From Myxococcales bacterium (GTDB lineage Bacteria; Myxococcota_A; Bradymonadia; UBA7976; UBA1532), in assembly GCA_020633465.1 (NCBI GenBank), contig JACKDN010000018.1:1-64000 (forward strand): DNA of 64,000 bases. Direction: 5' to 3'. Both the position numbers and the translations under genes were made by a program. This document shows, in pieces, positions 7,328-16,349 of this stretch (positions are counted from its first letter, which is position 1; every line of letters begins with the position of its first letter). The notes under the pieces are model-generated. The model ran no database searches. It was not told where the DNA came from and was given only the letters and a program-made list of their open reading frames with translations.

Positions 7328-10165
7328 ATGCGCTTCCGCTCCGCGCTCACCCAGACGCTCTCCCTCCTGCTGCTCGCCCTGATCGCCGGTTGTGACGGCG
7401 GCGACTCCGCCGGCGACGACGGCCGCGGCCTCGGCGACGGCGGGGCCCTGCGTCCCGACGCCACCCCGGGCGGCCGCCTCGACGGCGGTCCCCCTCAGTC
7501 CTTCGACGCCGGGGGCGAGGACGGCCGCCTCAACTCGATCATCCCCAGCCGCGGCGAGATCGCGGGGGGCCTGCGCGTGCGGCTCATCGGCCGCGACTTC
7601 GTCGAGGGCGTGTCGGTGTTCCTCGGCGACGAGCGCTGCCGCGACATCGAGGTCGAGAACGAGAACCACCTGCGCTGCACCACGCCCCCGGCCGATCAGG
7701 TGGGCCCGGTGCACGTCAAGGTCACCTGGCCCGACGGCGCGCGCCCCGCCTACCTCGAAGAGGGCTTCACCTACTACCGCGAGGTCGCCCTGCGCTCGGT
7801 CGAGCCCGACCGCGCCCCGGCCGCCGGCGGCGTCGAGATCCAGATCGACGGGGCCGGCTTCGTCGAGCCCACCGAGGTGCGCTTCGGCGGCGTGGCGGCC
7901 GCCGAGGTCGAGGTGCTCAACCCGCTGCGGCTGCGCGTCGTGGCGCCGCGCTCGGCGCCCGGCACCGTGGACGTGGTGGTCCGCAACATCAACGGCGAGG
8001 CGCGCCTGCCCGGCGCCTTCACCTACTTCGAGGAGCTGCTGGTCGAGGCCGTGGCGCCCGAGTTCGGCAGCGAGGCGGGCGGCGACGACGTGGTGATCGA
8101 CGGCGCCGGGCTGACCGAGGGCAGCCGGGTCACCTTCGCGGGGGCGGCCGCCGAGGTGGGCGCCAGCGAGCTGGGGCGGCAGCGGCTGCGGGTCACGACG
8201 CCGGCGGGCGATCCGGGCCCGGCAGACGTGATCGTCGAGAACGTCAACGGCACGTTCACCGCGCACGCGGCCTACCTCTACCTGGCCGACGCCGCGGGGC
8301 CCTTCGGCGTCACCGGCGTGGTGCCCGATCGCGTGCCCAGCGTGGGCGGCGCCACCTTCCTCGTGGGCGGCAACGGCTTCGACGAGACCGTCGAGGTGAA
8401 GCTGGACGACGTGGTCGTGCCCTGCGACGTCGAGCGCGCCCAGCTCTTGCGCTGCACCGCGCCGGCGGCCGACCCGGGCCCGGTGGACGTGGTGGTCACC
8501 CGGGGCGACGAGACCGCGCGCCTGGCCGACGGGCTGACCTACTTCGAGGCGATCGACGTCTTCGACGTGCGGCCGCCGCGCGGCGCGGTCGCCGGGGGCA
8601 CGGTCGTCGAGCTGGTGGGGCGCGGCTTCACCGAGGACATGGCGCTCAGCTTCGACGGGCAGGCGCTGGAGCTGGTCGAGGTGGTCACCAGCGAGCAGGC
8701 CTTCGCCCGCACCCCGCCCGGGCGCTCGGGCTTCGTCGCCCTGCGCGCGTCGACGCCCTTCGACGACACCCTGCTGCCCGACGCCTTCGAGTACTTCGAT
8801 CCGGTCAGCCGCTTCGGCGGCGTGTGGGGCGATCCCATCGGCCGATCGATCAACGTCACCGTCCTCGACGCCTACACCGGCGAGGCCATCGAGGGCGCGC
8901 GCGTGCTGGCGGTGGCGCTCGACGCCGAGGGCCGCTGGGAGGGCACCTGCGACGCGAAGGGCCAGGTGACGCTGTCCGAGCGCTCGCTGGCCGGGCCGGT
9001 GTCGGTGACCGCGGCGCAGGCCGGCTACGAGGTCGGCACCTTCGAGCGGGTGACGCACGAGAACGTGACGCTGTACCTGACGCCCCATCAGATCGAGCAG
9101 GGCGGGGGCAACCGGGATCCCATCCCGCCGTCGCGCCTGATGGGGCGCGTCGTCGGCCTCGGCGACCTCGAGAAGCCCCTCGAGCCGGGGCTGGTGCTGG
9201 CGGCCTTCGTCGAGACCAGCCACTCCTCGCTGTTCAACCGGGGCGGCCTGCCCTGGCCGGAGCCCAACGGCGTGCTGCTCGAGGACGGCGCCTTCGAGGT
9301 GTTCGTCCGCCCGGGCGAGCTGGCGGCGATCGTCACCGCGGGCTACGTGCGCAAGGATCTGCTCGACGGCTACCTCGACGGCAGCCTCGACTACGGCCCG
9401 GTGCGCGCCGATCTGCAGCCGATCGCCATGGGCGTGCAGCGCTTCATCAGCGTCAGCCCGGGCGAGGCCGTCGAGGACATCGAGGTGCGCATCGACAAGA
9501 CGCTCGACCTCGAGGTGCCGGTGACGATCCAGAACGTCTCGGCCGCGGTCACCACCCACGAGGTGCGGGTTTTCCTCGACTTCGGGCCCGAGGGCTACTG
9601 GGAGCTCGACAGCGCGGTCGAGGGGCCCTCGCCCCAGATGCAGATGCTGTACATGCCCGACATGACCCAGTGGGACGACGACATCGACGTCCAGTGGTTC
9701 TCGCTGTCCCGCTCGGAGACCGACGACTGGACGCCCTACTCGGCGACCTTCCTGTACGAGCGCGACTTCGCGGCGGGCATGGTCGTGGCGCCCAACGTGG
9801 GCACCGTGACGATGCTGAACCCCGTCGACAACGGCGAGCTGGGCCCCGGGCGCGTGGTCGAGTGGACGGTCGATCCGGCGCTCGACGGGCCCGCCGAGCC
9901 GCCGCACGCGAACCTCGTGACCATCGAGTCGGCGCGGGGCCTGCCCCTGTGGTCGCACGTCACGCCGGGCGCCGTGACGCACTACCAGCTGCCGGCGCTG
10001 CCCGAGGACATCCTGCCCGGCGGCCTGGTCGACGACCTGATGTACCTGACGGTCACGCCGATCATCGCCGAGGGGCCCTTCGATTACGCGGACTTCTCGT
10101 ACAGCGACATCGCCTTCGGCAACCGCCGCTCGTACAGCGTGACGACGGTGCCGTTCTACCCCTGA
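7328..10165 (+). CDS. Lipoprotein with five IPT/TIG repeats and a carboxypeptidase-regulatory-like domain
   Basis: A 945-residue surface lipoprotein. ATG 7328 follows AAAGGGA and opens a signal peptide ending LIAGC, with an Asp/Gly-rich tether after the Cys. Five tandem IPT/TIG immunoglobulin-like repeats of about 83 residues occupy roughly residues 66-490. Each starts with a PSRGEIAGG/PDRAPAAGG-type turn (P-x-x-G-x-x-x-GG), has a central GxxFxE, and ends Y-F or YY. Then comes a CarboxypepD_reg-like fold (INVTVLDAYTGEAIEGARV), followed by about 350 residues of unassigned beta-rich sequence with few Cys. Such proteins are usually structural or adhesive outer-surface proteins; the substrate is unknown. 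It is divergent from mutS2. An in-frame ATG at 7292 is an alternative start but would disrupt the signal peptide. Confidence 0.85.
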   Translation: MRFRSALTQTLSLLLLALIAGCDGGDSAGDDGRGLGDGGALRPDATPGGRLDGGPPQSFDAGGEDGRLNSIIPSRGEIAGGLRVRLIGRDFVEGVSVFLGDERCRDIEVENENHLRCTTPPADQVGPVHVKVTWPDGARPAYLEEGFTYYREVALRSVEPDRAPAAGGVEIQIDGAGFVEPTEVRFGGVAAAEVEVLNPLRLRVVAPRSAPGTVDVVVRNINGEARLPGAFTYFEELLVEAVAPEFGSEAGGDDVVIDGAGLTEGSRVTFAGAAAEVGASELGRQRLRVTTPAGDPGPADVIVENVNGTFTAHAAYLYLADAAGPFGVTGVVPDRVPSVGGATFLVGGNGFDETVEVKLDDVVVPCDVERAQLLRCTAPAADPGPVDVVVTRGDETARLADGLTYFEAIDVFDVRPPRGAVAGGTVVELVGRGFTEDMALSFDGQALELVEVVTSEQAFARTPPGRSGFVALRASTPFDDTLLPDAFEYFDPVSRFGGVWGDPIGRSINVTVLDAYTGEAIEGARVLAVALDAEGRWEGTCDAKGQVTLSERSLAGPVSVTAAQAGYEVGTFERVTHENVTLYLTPHQIEQGGGNRDPIPPSRLMGRVVGLGDLEKPLEPGLVLAAFVETSHSSLFNRGGLPWPEPNGVLLEDGAFEVFVRPGELAAIVTAGYVRKDLLDGYLDGSLDYGPVRADLQPIAMGVQRFISVSPGEAVEDIEVRIDKTLDLEVPVTIQNVSAAVTTHEVRVFLDFGPEGYWELDSAVEGPSPQMQMLYMPDMTQWDDDIDVQWFSLSRSETDDWTPYSATFLYERDFAAGMVVAPNVGTVTMLNPVDNGELGPGRVVEWTVDPALDGPAEPPHANLVTIESARGLPLWSHVTPGAVTHYQLPALPEDILPGGLVDDLMYLTVTPIIAEGPFDYADFSYSDIAFGNRRSYSVTTVPFYP

Positions 10166-10272
10166 TCCCGCGCCCCGGGGCCGTACCGAACCCTGGGTCA
10201 TCGACACACCCGGTCCTACACCCTGCGACCGCCCGCTCCGACCCTGCAGGCGGACGCGGCGGGAGGGCCGGG

Positions 10273-11145
10273 ATGGTGACCTGGGGACTGATGCTGGCGG
10301 CGCTGAGCGCGGGCGCGGTGAGCCTCGACTGCGGCGCCTCGATCGAGGACGCGGTGGGATCGGCCGCGCCCGGGTCGGTGGTGCGCCTGGCCGCCGACTG
10401 TGCCTACGCCGGCCCCCTCACGCTGCGTCCCACGGCGCCGGTGGTGCTCGAGGGCACGCCGGGCGCGCGCATCGTGGGCGGGCTGATCGTCGAGGGGGCG
10501 GGGGCCCTGACCCTGCGCGCCCTGACCGTCGACGCCGAGGTCGTCGCGCTCACCCACGTCGGCGAAGGGGCCCTGACGCTCGACCGGGTGACACTGCGCG
10601 GCGGCACCGGCCTGCACGTCGAGAGCGCGGCGCGCGTGCGCATCCGCGACAGCCGCCTGCGCGGCGTCGACACCGGGCTGTGGGTGCAGGGCGCGCGGGC
10701 CCTGCACGTGCGCGACAGCGTCGTCGAGGGGGGCGAGGTGGCCGTCGTCGTGCGGGGCGTGCGCGAGGCGGTGCACATCGGGCACAGCCGGCTGCGCGCC
10801 GAGGGCACCGGCCAGGCGAGCGCGGCGGTCTTCGTGCAGGGCCCGGCGCCCACCGATCTGGTCGGCAACCGCATCGAGCACGTGTCGCGGACGGCCCGCC
10901 CGGCGCCGGCCGTCGTGCGCGCGGGCGGCAGCGTCGTGCTGGACGACAACCTGCTCATCGGCGATCGGGTGGGGGTGGTGTTCGACGGCGGCGGCACGCT
11001 GGGGTGCAACCGCTACGAGGGCGTCCTGCTGCGCAGCGAGGGGGCGCACGCCCGCGCCTGCGGGCGGGATCTGGCGCCCGACAGCCTCGACTGGCGGCGC
11101 CGCGTCGGGGCCGGGCCGTCGGTGGCGGCGAAGGCGGGTCCGTGA
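10273..11145 (+). CDS. Secreted right-handed beta-helix repeat protein
   Basis: A 290-residue protein with a short N-terminal signal peptide (MVTWGLMLAALSAGAVS). The body is made of repeating 20-25-residue coils such as LHVESAARVRIRDSRLRGVDTGLWV, typical of a parallel right-handed beta-helix (pectate-lyase/NosD type). It has the opening IEDAVGSAAPGSVVRLAADC, like the 'SIQAAVDAA-GDTVRL' entry of polysaccharide-acting helices. No catalytic residues can be assigned, so an enzyme activity is not claimed. ATG 10273 has GGGAGGG at 10261-10267. The gene is convergent with the TPR lipoprotein gene, with a 45-bp gap. Confidence 0.8.
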   Translation: MVTWGLMLAALSAGAVSLDCGASIEDAVGSAAPGSVVRLAADCAYAGPLTLRPTAPVVLEGTPGARIVGGLIVEGAGALTLRALTVDAEVVALTHVGEGALTLDRVTLRGGTGLHVESAARVRIRDSRLRGVDTGLWVQGARALHVRDSVVEGGEVAVVVRGVREAVHIGHSRLRAEGTGQASAAVFVQGPAPTDLVGNRIEHVSRTARPAPAVVRAGGSVVLDDNLLIGDRVGVVFDGGGTLGCNRYEGVLLRSEGAHARACGRDLAPDSLDWRRRVGAGPSVAAKAGP

Positions 11146-11190
11146 CGGGGCGCGCGGCCGGGGTCGGCGATCCCGGCGAGGGGGCGCGCG

Positions 11191-12033
11191 TCAGCGGCGG
11201 CTCTTCGGCAGGGGGCGCAGGGCGCGATCGGTGTGCTCGATGCCACGCAGGGCGTCGGCGTGGGCCTGGACGGCGCGGGCGGCGCCCCCGTCGCCTCGGC
11301 GCCGCAGGAAGTCGGCCAGCCGGAGGAAGACGACCGGGTTCTGCGGGTGCTCGACGGTCAGCGAACGCAGGATGCCGTGCGCCGGCTCGACCTCGCCCTG
11401 CTTCTCGAGCAGCTCGGCCTCCTTGAGCCGCAGCAGCGGGTGCCGGCGCTCGCTGTGCGGCAGCGCGCGCAGCTGCGTCAGCGCGGCCTGGCTCTGCCCG
11501 AGCGACTCGTACACCCGCGCCAGGCGCCGGCGATCCTCGAGGGTGAGCGCGAAGTGGCGCTCGAGCGCCGGCACCCGCTCGAGGGCGTCCGCGTAGCGCT
11601 CGAGCGCGAGCTCGAACCGAAACAGCGTGTGCACGACGCTGATGCGCTCGTCGCCCAGCGCGCGCAGGCGCTTCAGGTAGGCCACCTGCACGTCGGGCGC
11701 GGCGCCCTGGGCCGCCGCGCACTCGAACAGCCCCTGGTGATCGACCAGCAGCGGCGGGCTGACCTGCTCGGCAGCCTGCAGCGCCTCGCGCGCCGCGTCG
11801 CATTGGCCGGCCGTCATCAGCTGATCCGCCCGCGCGCGGTGCGCGGCGCCCAGGCCGGCGGCGATGTCGGGGGTGCGCCCCAGCCGCGCCTCGGCCCGCT
11901 CGAAGGCCGACACGGCGCGCCCATAGTCGCCCTGGGCCAGCGCGCTGCGCCCCAGGCGCACGTCCGCGTCGCCGCAGGCCATGGCGCCGAGGGCGGTGAC
12001 GAGAGTGAACGAGCCGATCATCCAGATTCGCAT
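11191..12033 (-). CDS. TPR-repeat lipoprotein
   Basis: A 280-residue protein with a lipoprotein signal (MRIWMIGSFTLVTALGAMAC). The mature part is helical TPR-like repeats: SALAQGDYGRAVSAFERAEARLG, GQCDAAREALQAAEQV, RYADALERVPALERHF, GQSQAALTQLRALP. It probably acts as a protein-protein scaffold at the periplasmic face of a membrane; the partner is unknown. There is no Shine-Dalgarno. Instead a TACATT hexamer (12041-12046, minus strand) sits 7 nt before ATG 12033, suggesting a leaderless transcript. The gene is divergent from the tlpA-like gene, whose promoter lies in the same 76-bp gap. Confidence 0.82.
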   Translation of the reverse strand: MRIWMIGSFTLVTALGAMACGDADVRLGRSALAQGDYGRAVSAFERAEARLGRTPDIAAGLGAAHRARADQLMTAGQCDAAREALQAAEQVSPPLLVDHQGLFECAAAQGAAPDVQVAYLKRLRALGDERISVVHTLFRFELALERYADALERVPALERHFALTLEDRRRLARVYESLGQSQAALTQLRALPHSERRHPLLRLKEAELLEKQGEVEPAHGILRSLTVEHPQNPVVFLRLADFLRRRGDGGAARAVQAHADALRGIEHTDRALRPLPKSRR

Positions 12034-12040
12034 GCGCGCC

Positions 12041-12046
12041 AATGTA
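12041..12046 (-). promoter_or_regulatory. Candidate -10 element (leaderless start) for the TPR lipoprotein gene
   Basis: TACATT on the minus strand ends 7 nt before ATG 12033, placing the expected transcript start at or next to the start codon. The -35 region at 17-18 bp spacing (GCCGCC) is poor. The support is the -10 match and the same spacing seen at several other genes in this window. Confidence 0.4.
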
Positions 12047-12073
12047 GCACGCGCGCGTCGGACGGCGGCCACG

Positions 12074-12102
12074 TTGCTCGGCGGTGCCCGCGTCGGCATA
12101 CT
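12074..12102 (+). promoter_or_regulatory. Promoter of the tlpA-exbBD operon (leaderless GTG start)
   Basis: A TTGCTC -35 (12074-12079) is followed by a 17-bp spacer and a CATACT -10 (12097-12102). The GTG start codon at 12110 lies 7 nt downstream of the -10, so transcription would begin at or within a base or two of the start codon. There is no Shine-Dalgarno before the GTG. Confidence 0.55.
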
Positions 12103-12109
12103 GCGGCGC

Positions 12110-12670
12110 GTGTCGCCGGTTCAGCCCACCTGTCGGGGCATCACCGCGCTGGTGATCGCCGCGGCCCTGACCGCCTGCGGCGGCGCGCGGCCCATGCCCG
12201 GCGTGCCCCCGCCCATCGGTGGCCCTCAGGGGGGCACCGCGCGGACGGTGGTGCTGGAGCTGCCACGGCTGGACGGCACGCCCGTCCGGCTGTCCGACTA
12301 TCGCGGGCGGGTCGTGCTGGTGCACTTCTTCACGACCTGGTGCACCCCGTGCCTGGAGGAGATTCCGGTCCTGGACGATCTGGCCCACGGTGAGCAGGCG
12401 CTGCCCGACTTCGTCGTCCTCGGCGTCAGCCTCGACACGACGCCGGAGGCGCTGCTGCCGCCCTTCGTCGAGCTGCTGCGCATCCGCTTCCCCGTGCTGC
12501 TGGCCGACCGCGCGATGTTGCAAGGCCAGACGCCCTTCGGCGCCCTGGCCGCCATCCCGGCCTCGTTCCTGATCGATCCGCAGGGGCGGCACGTCGAGAC
12601 CTACGTCGGCCTCACCCCGGTCGACCACCTGCGGCGGCGGGTGCGCAGCCTGTCCGAGGGAGGCCGATGA
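12110..12670 (+). CDS. TlpA/ResA-family thioredoxin-like lipoprotein
   Basis: A 186-residue protein with a lipoprotein signal ending ALTAC, then a thioredoxin-fold domain with the WCTPC active site (FFTTWCTPCLEEIPVL) and the cis-Pro region AIPASFLIDPQG. This is a membrane-tethered extracytoplasmic thiol-disulfide oxidoreductase of the TlpA/ResA type, typically a reductant for apocytochromes or other Cys proteins. GTG 12110 is chosen because it begins the signal peptide exactly and lies 7 nt after a promoter -10. The stop overlaps the exbB start (ATGA), so this is the first gene of the operon. The partner substrate is not evident; Cys-rich and heme proteins are encoded elsewhere in the window, but no link is shown. 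Confidence 0.88.
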   Translation: MSPVQPTCRGITALVIAAALTACGGARPMPGVPPPIGGPQGGTARTVVLELPRLDGTPVRLSDYRGRVVLVHFFTTWCTPCLEEIPVLDDLAHGEQALPDFVVLGVSLDTTPEALLPPFVELLRIRFPVLLADRAMLQGQTPFGALAAIPASFLIDPQGRHVETYVGLTPVDHLRRRVRSLSEGGR

Positions 12671-13335
12671 GCGAGCTGTTCGCGTTCCTCAAGCAGGGTG
12701 GGGTCCTCATGGTCCCCATCCTCGCGTTCTCGGTGGTCGCCCTGACCGTCTTCATCGAGCGCGTCGTCGCGCTGCGGGGGGGCCGGGTCATCCCGCGCGA
12801 CTTCCTGCAGCTGGTGCGCAAGAAGGTGCGCGAGGGCCGGGCGCCCGAGGCGCTGACCTTGTGCGAGGGCAACCGATCGGCGGCGTCGGTCGTCGTGGCC
12901 GCCGGCCTGCGTCACGCCGGGCGGGCGCGCGACGTCGTCAAGGAGGCGTTCGAGGAGGTCGGCCGCATCGAGGTCACGCACCTCGGCCGCTTCGTCGAGG
13001 TGCTGGGCACCATCGCGGCGGTCACGCCGCTGCTGGGGCTGCTGGGCACGGTGGTCGGCATGATCGACGTCTTCCGCACGGTGGTCGCCGAGGTGGGCGA
13101 CGCCGCGGGCCCGGTCAACCCGGCCAGCCTCGCGTCGGGCATCTGGGCGGCCCTGATGACCACCGCCGCCGGCCTCTCCGTCGCCATCCCCGCGTTCCTC
13201 GGCTACAAGTACCTGCTGTCGCGGGTAGACCGGCTGGCCATCGAGATGGAAGAGGTCTGCCTCGACCTGCTCGACCTGCTGGCCGTCGACGCCGAGCCGA
13301 CGGTGACGGCCGCCAAGGAAGAGGGCGAGGCGTGA
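12667..13335 (+). CDS. exbB: MotA/TolQ/ExbB proton channel family protein
   Basis: 222 residues with an N-terminal membrane segment (VPILAFSVVALTVFIERVVAL), a cytoplasmic loop, and two further membrane segments carrying the family signature (VEVLGTIAAVTPLLGLLGTVVGMIDVF and SGIWAALMTTAAGLSVAIPAFLGYKYL). With the ExbD-type partner encoded next, it forms an inner-membrane proton channel that energises a TonB- or Tol-type trans-envelope process. It overlaps the gene before it by 4 nt (ATGA) and the gene after it by 4 nt (GTGA). No tonB-like gene follows, so ExbB cannot be told from TolQ on context alone. Confidence 0.92.
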   Translation: MSELFAFLKQGGVLMVPILAFSVVALTVFIERVVALRGGRVIPRDFLQLVRKKVREGRAPEALTLCEGNRSAASVVVAAGLRHAGRARDVVKEAFEEVGRIEVTHLGRFVEVLGTIAAVTPLLGLLGTVVGMIDVFRTVVAEVGDAAGPVNPASLASGIWAALMTTAAGLSVAIPAFLGYKYLLSRVDRLAIEMEEVCLDLLDLLAVDAEPTVTAAKEEGEA

Positions 13336-13766
13336 ACTTCCGGGGCGGCCCCAGCGGCGTGCGCCGACGCGCCGCCACCGTGGTCGACATCACCGCGCTG
13401 GTGGACGTCGTCTTCCAGCTCTTGATCTTCTTCCTGCTCACCTCGAGCTACGTCAGCCAGAGCACGCCCAAGGCGCCGCAGGTGCCCGTCGACCTGCCCG
13501 AGTCGAGCCTCGAGGCGGCCGCGATGGAGTACGACGACTTCGCCATCGCGGTGGACGCCGAGGGCAACATCTTCGTCGGCGCCGACGAGCGGGTCAGCCT
13601 CGAGGAGCTGCGCGTGCGGCTGCTGAAGGCGGCCAACGACAACCCGCGCACGGTGGTGCTGATCCGCGGGGATCAGCGCGCGTCCTACGGGCGCATCGCC
13701 CAGGTGATGGAGATCGCGCGCGCGTCGCGGTTGAAGATCAGCGCCCAGCTGCGCGGCGCGAACTGA
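13332..13766 (+). CDS. exbD: ExbD/TolR family biopolymer transport protein
   Basis: 144 residues: a short basic cytoplasmic N-terminus (NFRGGPSGVRRRA), one membrane segment with the functional Asp (VVDITALVDVVFQLLIFFLLTSSYV), then a periplasmic domain ending in the typical VVLIRGDQRASYGRIAQVMEIAR motif. It is the partner of the preceding ExbB. The GTG start overlaps the exbB stop (GTGA), which decides the start. Confidence 0.92.
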   Translation: MNFRGGPSGVRRRAATVVDITALVDVVFQLLIFFLLTSSYVSQSTPKAPQVPVDLPESSLEAAAMEYDDFAIAVDAEGNIFVGADERVSLEELRVRLLKAANDNPRTVVLIRGDQRASYGRIAQVMEIARASRLKISAQLRGAN

Positions 13767-13840
13767 CCCGACGCGCCCGCGGGCCCCGGGTGGGCACGAC
13801 CCCCTTTTCGGGACGCCTTCATGGTGCTACACCCGACGAC

Positions 13841-14161
13841 ATGATGCGCACCCTCCTGCGGTGGCTCGGGCCGCCCGTCCTGCTCGCCGGCCTGGCCGGG
13901 GCCGTCTTCGCCTTCTCGCGCTGGACGATCGATCCGGAGCTGCGGGCGCGCAACGCCGAGCTCCGGGCGGAGCTCGCGCGGGTCCGCGCGCAGAACGAGC
14001 AGCTCGCCACGCAGGCGGGCGAGCTGCGCGAGGCCATCCGGCGGCTGCGCAGCGATCCCGACGAGAGCCTGCACCACGCGCGCACCGGCCTCGGCATGGT
14101 GCGCGGGGACGAGGTGGTCTACCGCTTCGTGCCCGCGGGCGAGCGCGGCGCCGAGCCGTGA
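13841..14161 (+). CDS. FtsB/DivIC-like septum formation initiator
   Basis: 106 residues with the FtsB layout: one N-terminal membrane helix (LGPPVLLAGLAGAVFAFSRW), a heptad-type coiled coil (LRARNAELRAELARVRAQNEQLATQAGELREAI), and a short C-terminal block with the family-typical GDEVVYRF. FtsB/DivIC bridges FtsL and FtsQ in the divisome. ATG at 13841 or 13844; no Shine-Dalgarno. A TACACC hexamer ends 7 nt before 13841, again the leaderless spacing. The gene overlaps the downstream cyclase gene by 4 nt (GTGA). In many bacteria ftsB lies next to eno or ispD; this context is different. Confidence 0.8.
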   Translation: MMRTLLRWLGPPVLLAGLAGAVFAFSRWTIDPELRARNAELRAELARVRAQNEQLATQAGELREAIRRLRSDPDESLHHARTGLGMVRGDEVVYRFVPAGERGAEP

Positions 14162-16332
14162 GGAAGCCCCGACCGGGCCTGCCGGCCCGCGTCGCCGCGC
14201 TGGTCGCTCCGTGGTCGGTGCTGGGGGTGGCGGCCGTCGCGGGCGCCTCGGTGGTGGCCGGCGTCTTCGACCCTGGCTTCGGCGCCCGCTGGTTCACCGC
14301 GCTGGTCGGCCTGGCCGTCGTGGCGTTGGTGGTCGTGGACGCCCGGGCGCGCCTGCGCGGCGAGCGCGCGCGCCGACCCTTCGCCGAGCTGGAAGGCCCC
14401 GTCCTGTGGACGGTCTCGGTGTGGATGCTGATGCGCCTCGGCGGCGCCTACGCCGCGCACCTGACGCCGGTGGCCGCGGCGCTGGTGGCCTGGCTGGTCG
14501 CGACCTTCCCCCGGCACGTGTGGGGCTTCGCCGTCGGCGTCGCTCTGGCCCTCGAGGTGGGGCTGGCCGTGGCGGGGCGGCAGGACTTCGTGGCCCTGGC
14601 GCTGCACCTGGCGCTCTACGCGGGCGCGGCGGTGGCGCTGACGCAGCTGACCCGCCTCGAGTCCTTCCGCCGCCGCTTGACCGAGGCGCACGCCGCCGAG
14701 GCCAAGGCGCGCGCCGAAGAGGCCACCGCGCGGGACTTCGGGCTGCAGACGGCGCAGGCCCCGGTGCTGCGATCGCTGCCCGGGCCGATGGACGGGCGCC
14801 ACACCGTCGGCCGCATGACCCTCGACTACCTGAGCGAGTCCTTCAACCTGCAGCTCGACCTGCTGCGCGAGTCGCTGGGGCTGACGACGGCCGCGGTGCT
14901 GTGGCGGGACGCCGACGGCGGCGCGATGCAGCTGCGCGGCGTGTCGACCCTGCGCGAGGATCTGGTCGACGGCCCCTACGCGCTGGGCGCCGGGCTGCCG
15001 GGCAGCGTGCTGCGCGACGTGCGCGAGGTGGCCGTGGCGCCCGTGCACGCGGGGTTCAACGGCTTGCCGTACTACGCCGACGCGGGCGGCGTCGGCGGCG
15101 CGATGGCGGTGGCCGTGCCGGCGCCCGCCGAGGTGATGCGCGGGGGCGACGGGCAGGTGGCCGGCGTGCTGTGCGTCGACCGCGCGGCCAATCAGCCCTG
15201 GAGCGACGCCGAGCGGCGCGCGCTGCGCATCGCCGCGCGCAAGCTGGCGCTGGACGTCGCGACCGGGCAGCGCCTCAAGGCCACCGACCACGAGCGCAGC
15301 ACCATCCGGCGGTTCTGCGTGGGCCTGCAGGAGCTCAACGGGGCGCTCGGGCTCGAGCAGGTGGCCGACGCCGCGCTGCAGGCCGTGCGGGCGATGGTGC
15401 CGGTCGATCTGTCGGTCATCAGCCTGGTCGACGGCGACGTGCACCGGGTGGTGAAGGCCAGCGGGGTGGCCGCCGAGCGCTACGCCGATCTGCGCTTCAC
15501 CACCGACGAGGGGCTGGTGGGGCGGGCGGTGAAGGTGCGGCACGCGCTGCCGGTGGGCGGGATCTACAAGGGCAGCCAGCCGGTGTTCACCGCCGGCGAC
15601 AAGCTGAGCGAGATGCGCTCGCTGCGCGTGGTGCCGCTGCTGAAGGAGGGGCAGGGGTCCGAGCCCCTCGGCGCCTTGACCGTGGCGGCGCGCGCCGAGG
15701 GCGTGCTGGGCTCGCCGCACGAGGAGATGCTGGCGCTCATCGCGGGGCAGGTGGCGATCAAGCTGGGGTTGGCGCGGGCGCACGAGCAGATCCGCGAGCT
15801 GGCGACGACCGACGGCCTGACCGGCCTGAACAACCACCGGACCTTCCAGCAGGCCTTCGACGCGATGCTGGGGCGCGCGGATCGGCGCGGCGGCCAGATG
15901 GCGCTGCTGCTGACCGACATCGACCACTTCAAGCGGCTGAACGACAACTACGGCCACCCCTTCGGCGACGAGGTGCTGAAGGGCGTGGCGCGCGTGCTGG
16001 CCACGGCGGTGCGCAAGATCGATCTCGCCGCGCGCTACGGCGGCGAGGAGTTCGCCGTGCTGCTCGAGGACGCCGAGCCCGAGGGCGCCGCGCAGATGGC
16101 CGAGCGCATCCGCGCCGAGGTCGAGCAGCTGACGTTCACGCACGAGAAGGGGCCGGTGAAGGTGACCCTGTCGATCGGCGTGGCCACCTTCCCCGACGAC
16201 GGGCGGGAGAAGGCGACGCTGATCGAGAACGCCGATCAGGCCCTCTACACCGCCAAGCACGGCGGCCGGAACCAGGTGGTGGCCTTCAGTGAGGTCGCCC
16301 GCTCGGTGCCGGCCCGGACAAGCGCGCCTTGA
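14158..16332 (+). CDS. Membrane-bound GAF-GAF-GGDEF diguanylate cyclase
   Basis: 724 residues. About six membrane helices fill residues 10-175, followed by a short coiled coil. Two GAF-like sensor regions follow (about 215-385, and 390-545 with the GLVGRAVKVRHALPVGG signature). A C-terminal GGDEF domain starts at TTDGLTGLNNHRTF. The active site is GGEEF at 628-632. An RxxD inhibitory site (RKID, 619-622) lies five residues upstream, so product-inhibited c-di-GMP synthesis is likely. The GTG start overlaps the ftsB-like stop (GTGA). The protein is presumably an inner-membrane sensor; its ligand is unknown. A PilZ effector gene lies about 8 kb away but the link is not shown. Confidence 0.9.
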   Translation: MRKPRPGLPARVAALVAPWSVLGVAAVAGASVVAGVFDPGFGARWFTALVGLAVVALVVVDARARLRGERARRPFAELEGPVLWTVSVWMLMRLGGAYAAHLTPVAAALVAWLVATFPRHVWGFAVGVALALEVGLAVAGRQDFVALALHLALYAGAAVALTQLTRLESFRRRLTEAHAAEAKARAEEATARDFGLQTAQAPVLRSLPGPMDGRHTVGRMTLDYLSESFNLQLDLLRESLGLTTAAVLWRDADGGAMQLRGVSTLREDLVDGPYALGAGLPGSVLRDVREVAVAPVHAGFNGLPYYADAGGVGGAMAVAVPAPAEVMRGGDGQVAGVLCVDRAANQPWSDAERRALRIAARKLALDVATGQRLKATDHERSTIRRFCVGLQELNGALGLEQVADAALQAVRAMVPVDLSVISLVDGDVHRVVKASGVAAERYADLRFTTDEGLVGRAVKVRHALPVGGIYKGSQPVFTAGDKLSEMRSLRVVPLLKEGQGSEPLGALTVAARAEGVLGSPHEEMLALIAGQVAIKLGLARAHEQIRELATTDGLTGLNNHRTFQQAFDAMLGRADRRGGQMALLLTDIDHFKRLNDNYGHPFGDEVLKGVARVLATAVRKIDLAARYGGEEFAVLLEDAEPEGAAQMAERIRAEVEQLTFTHEKGPVKVTLSIGVATFPDDGREKATLIENADQALYTAKHGGRNQVVAFSEVARSVPARTSAP

Positions 16333-16349
16333 GCCGCCCGCGAGAAGAC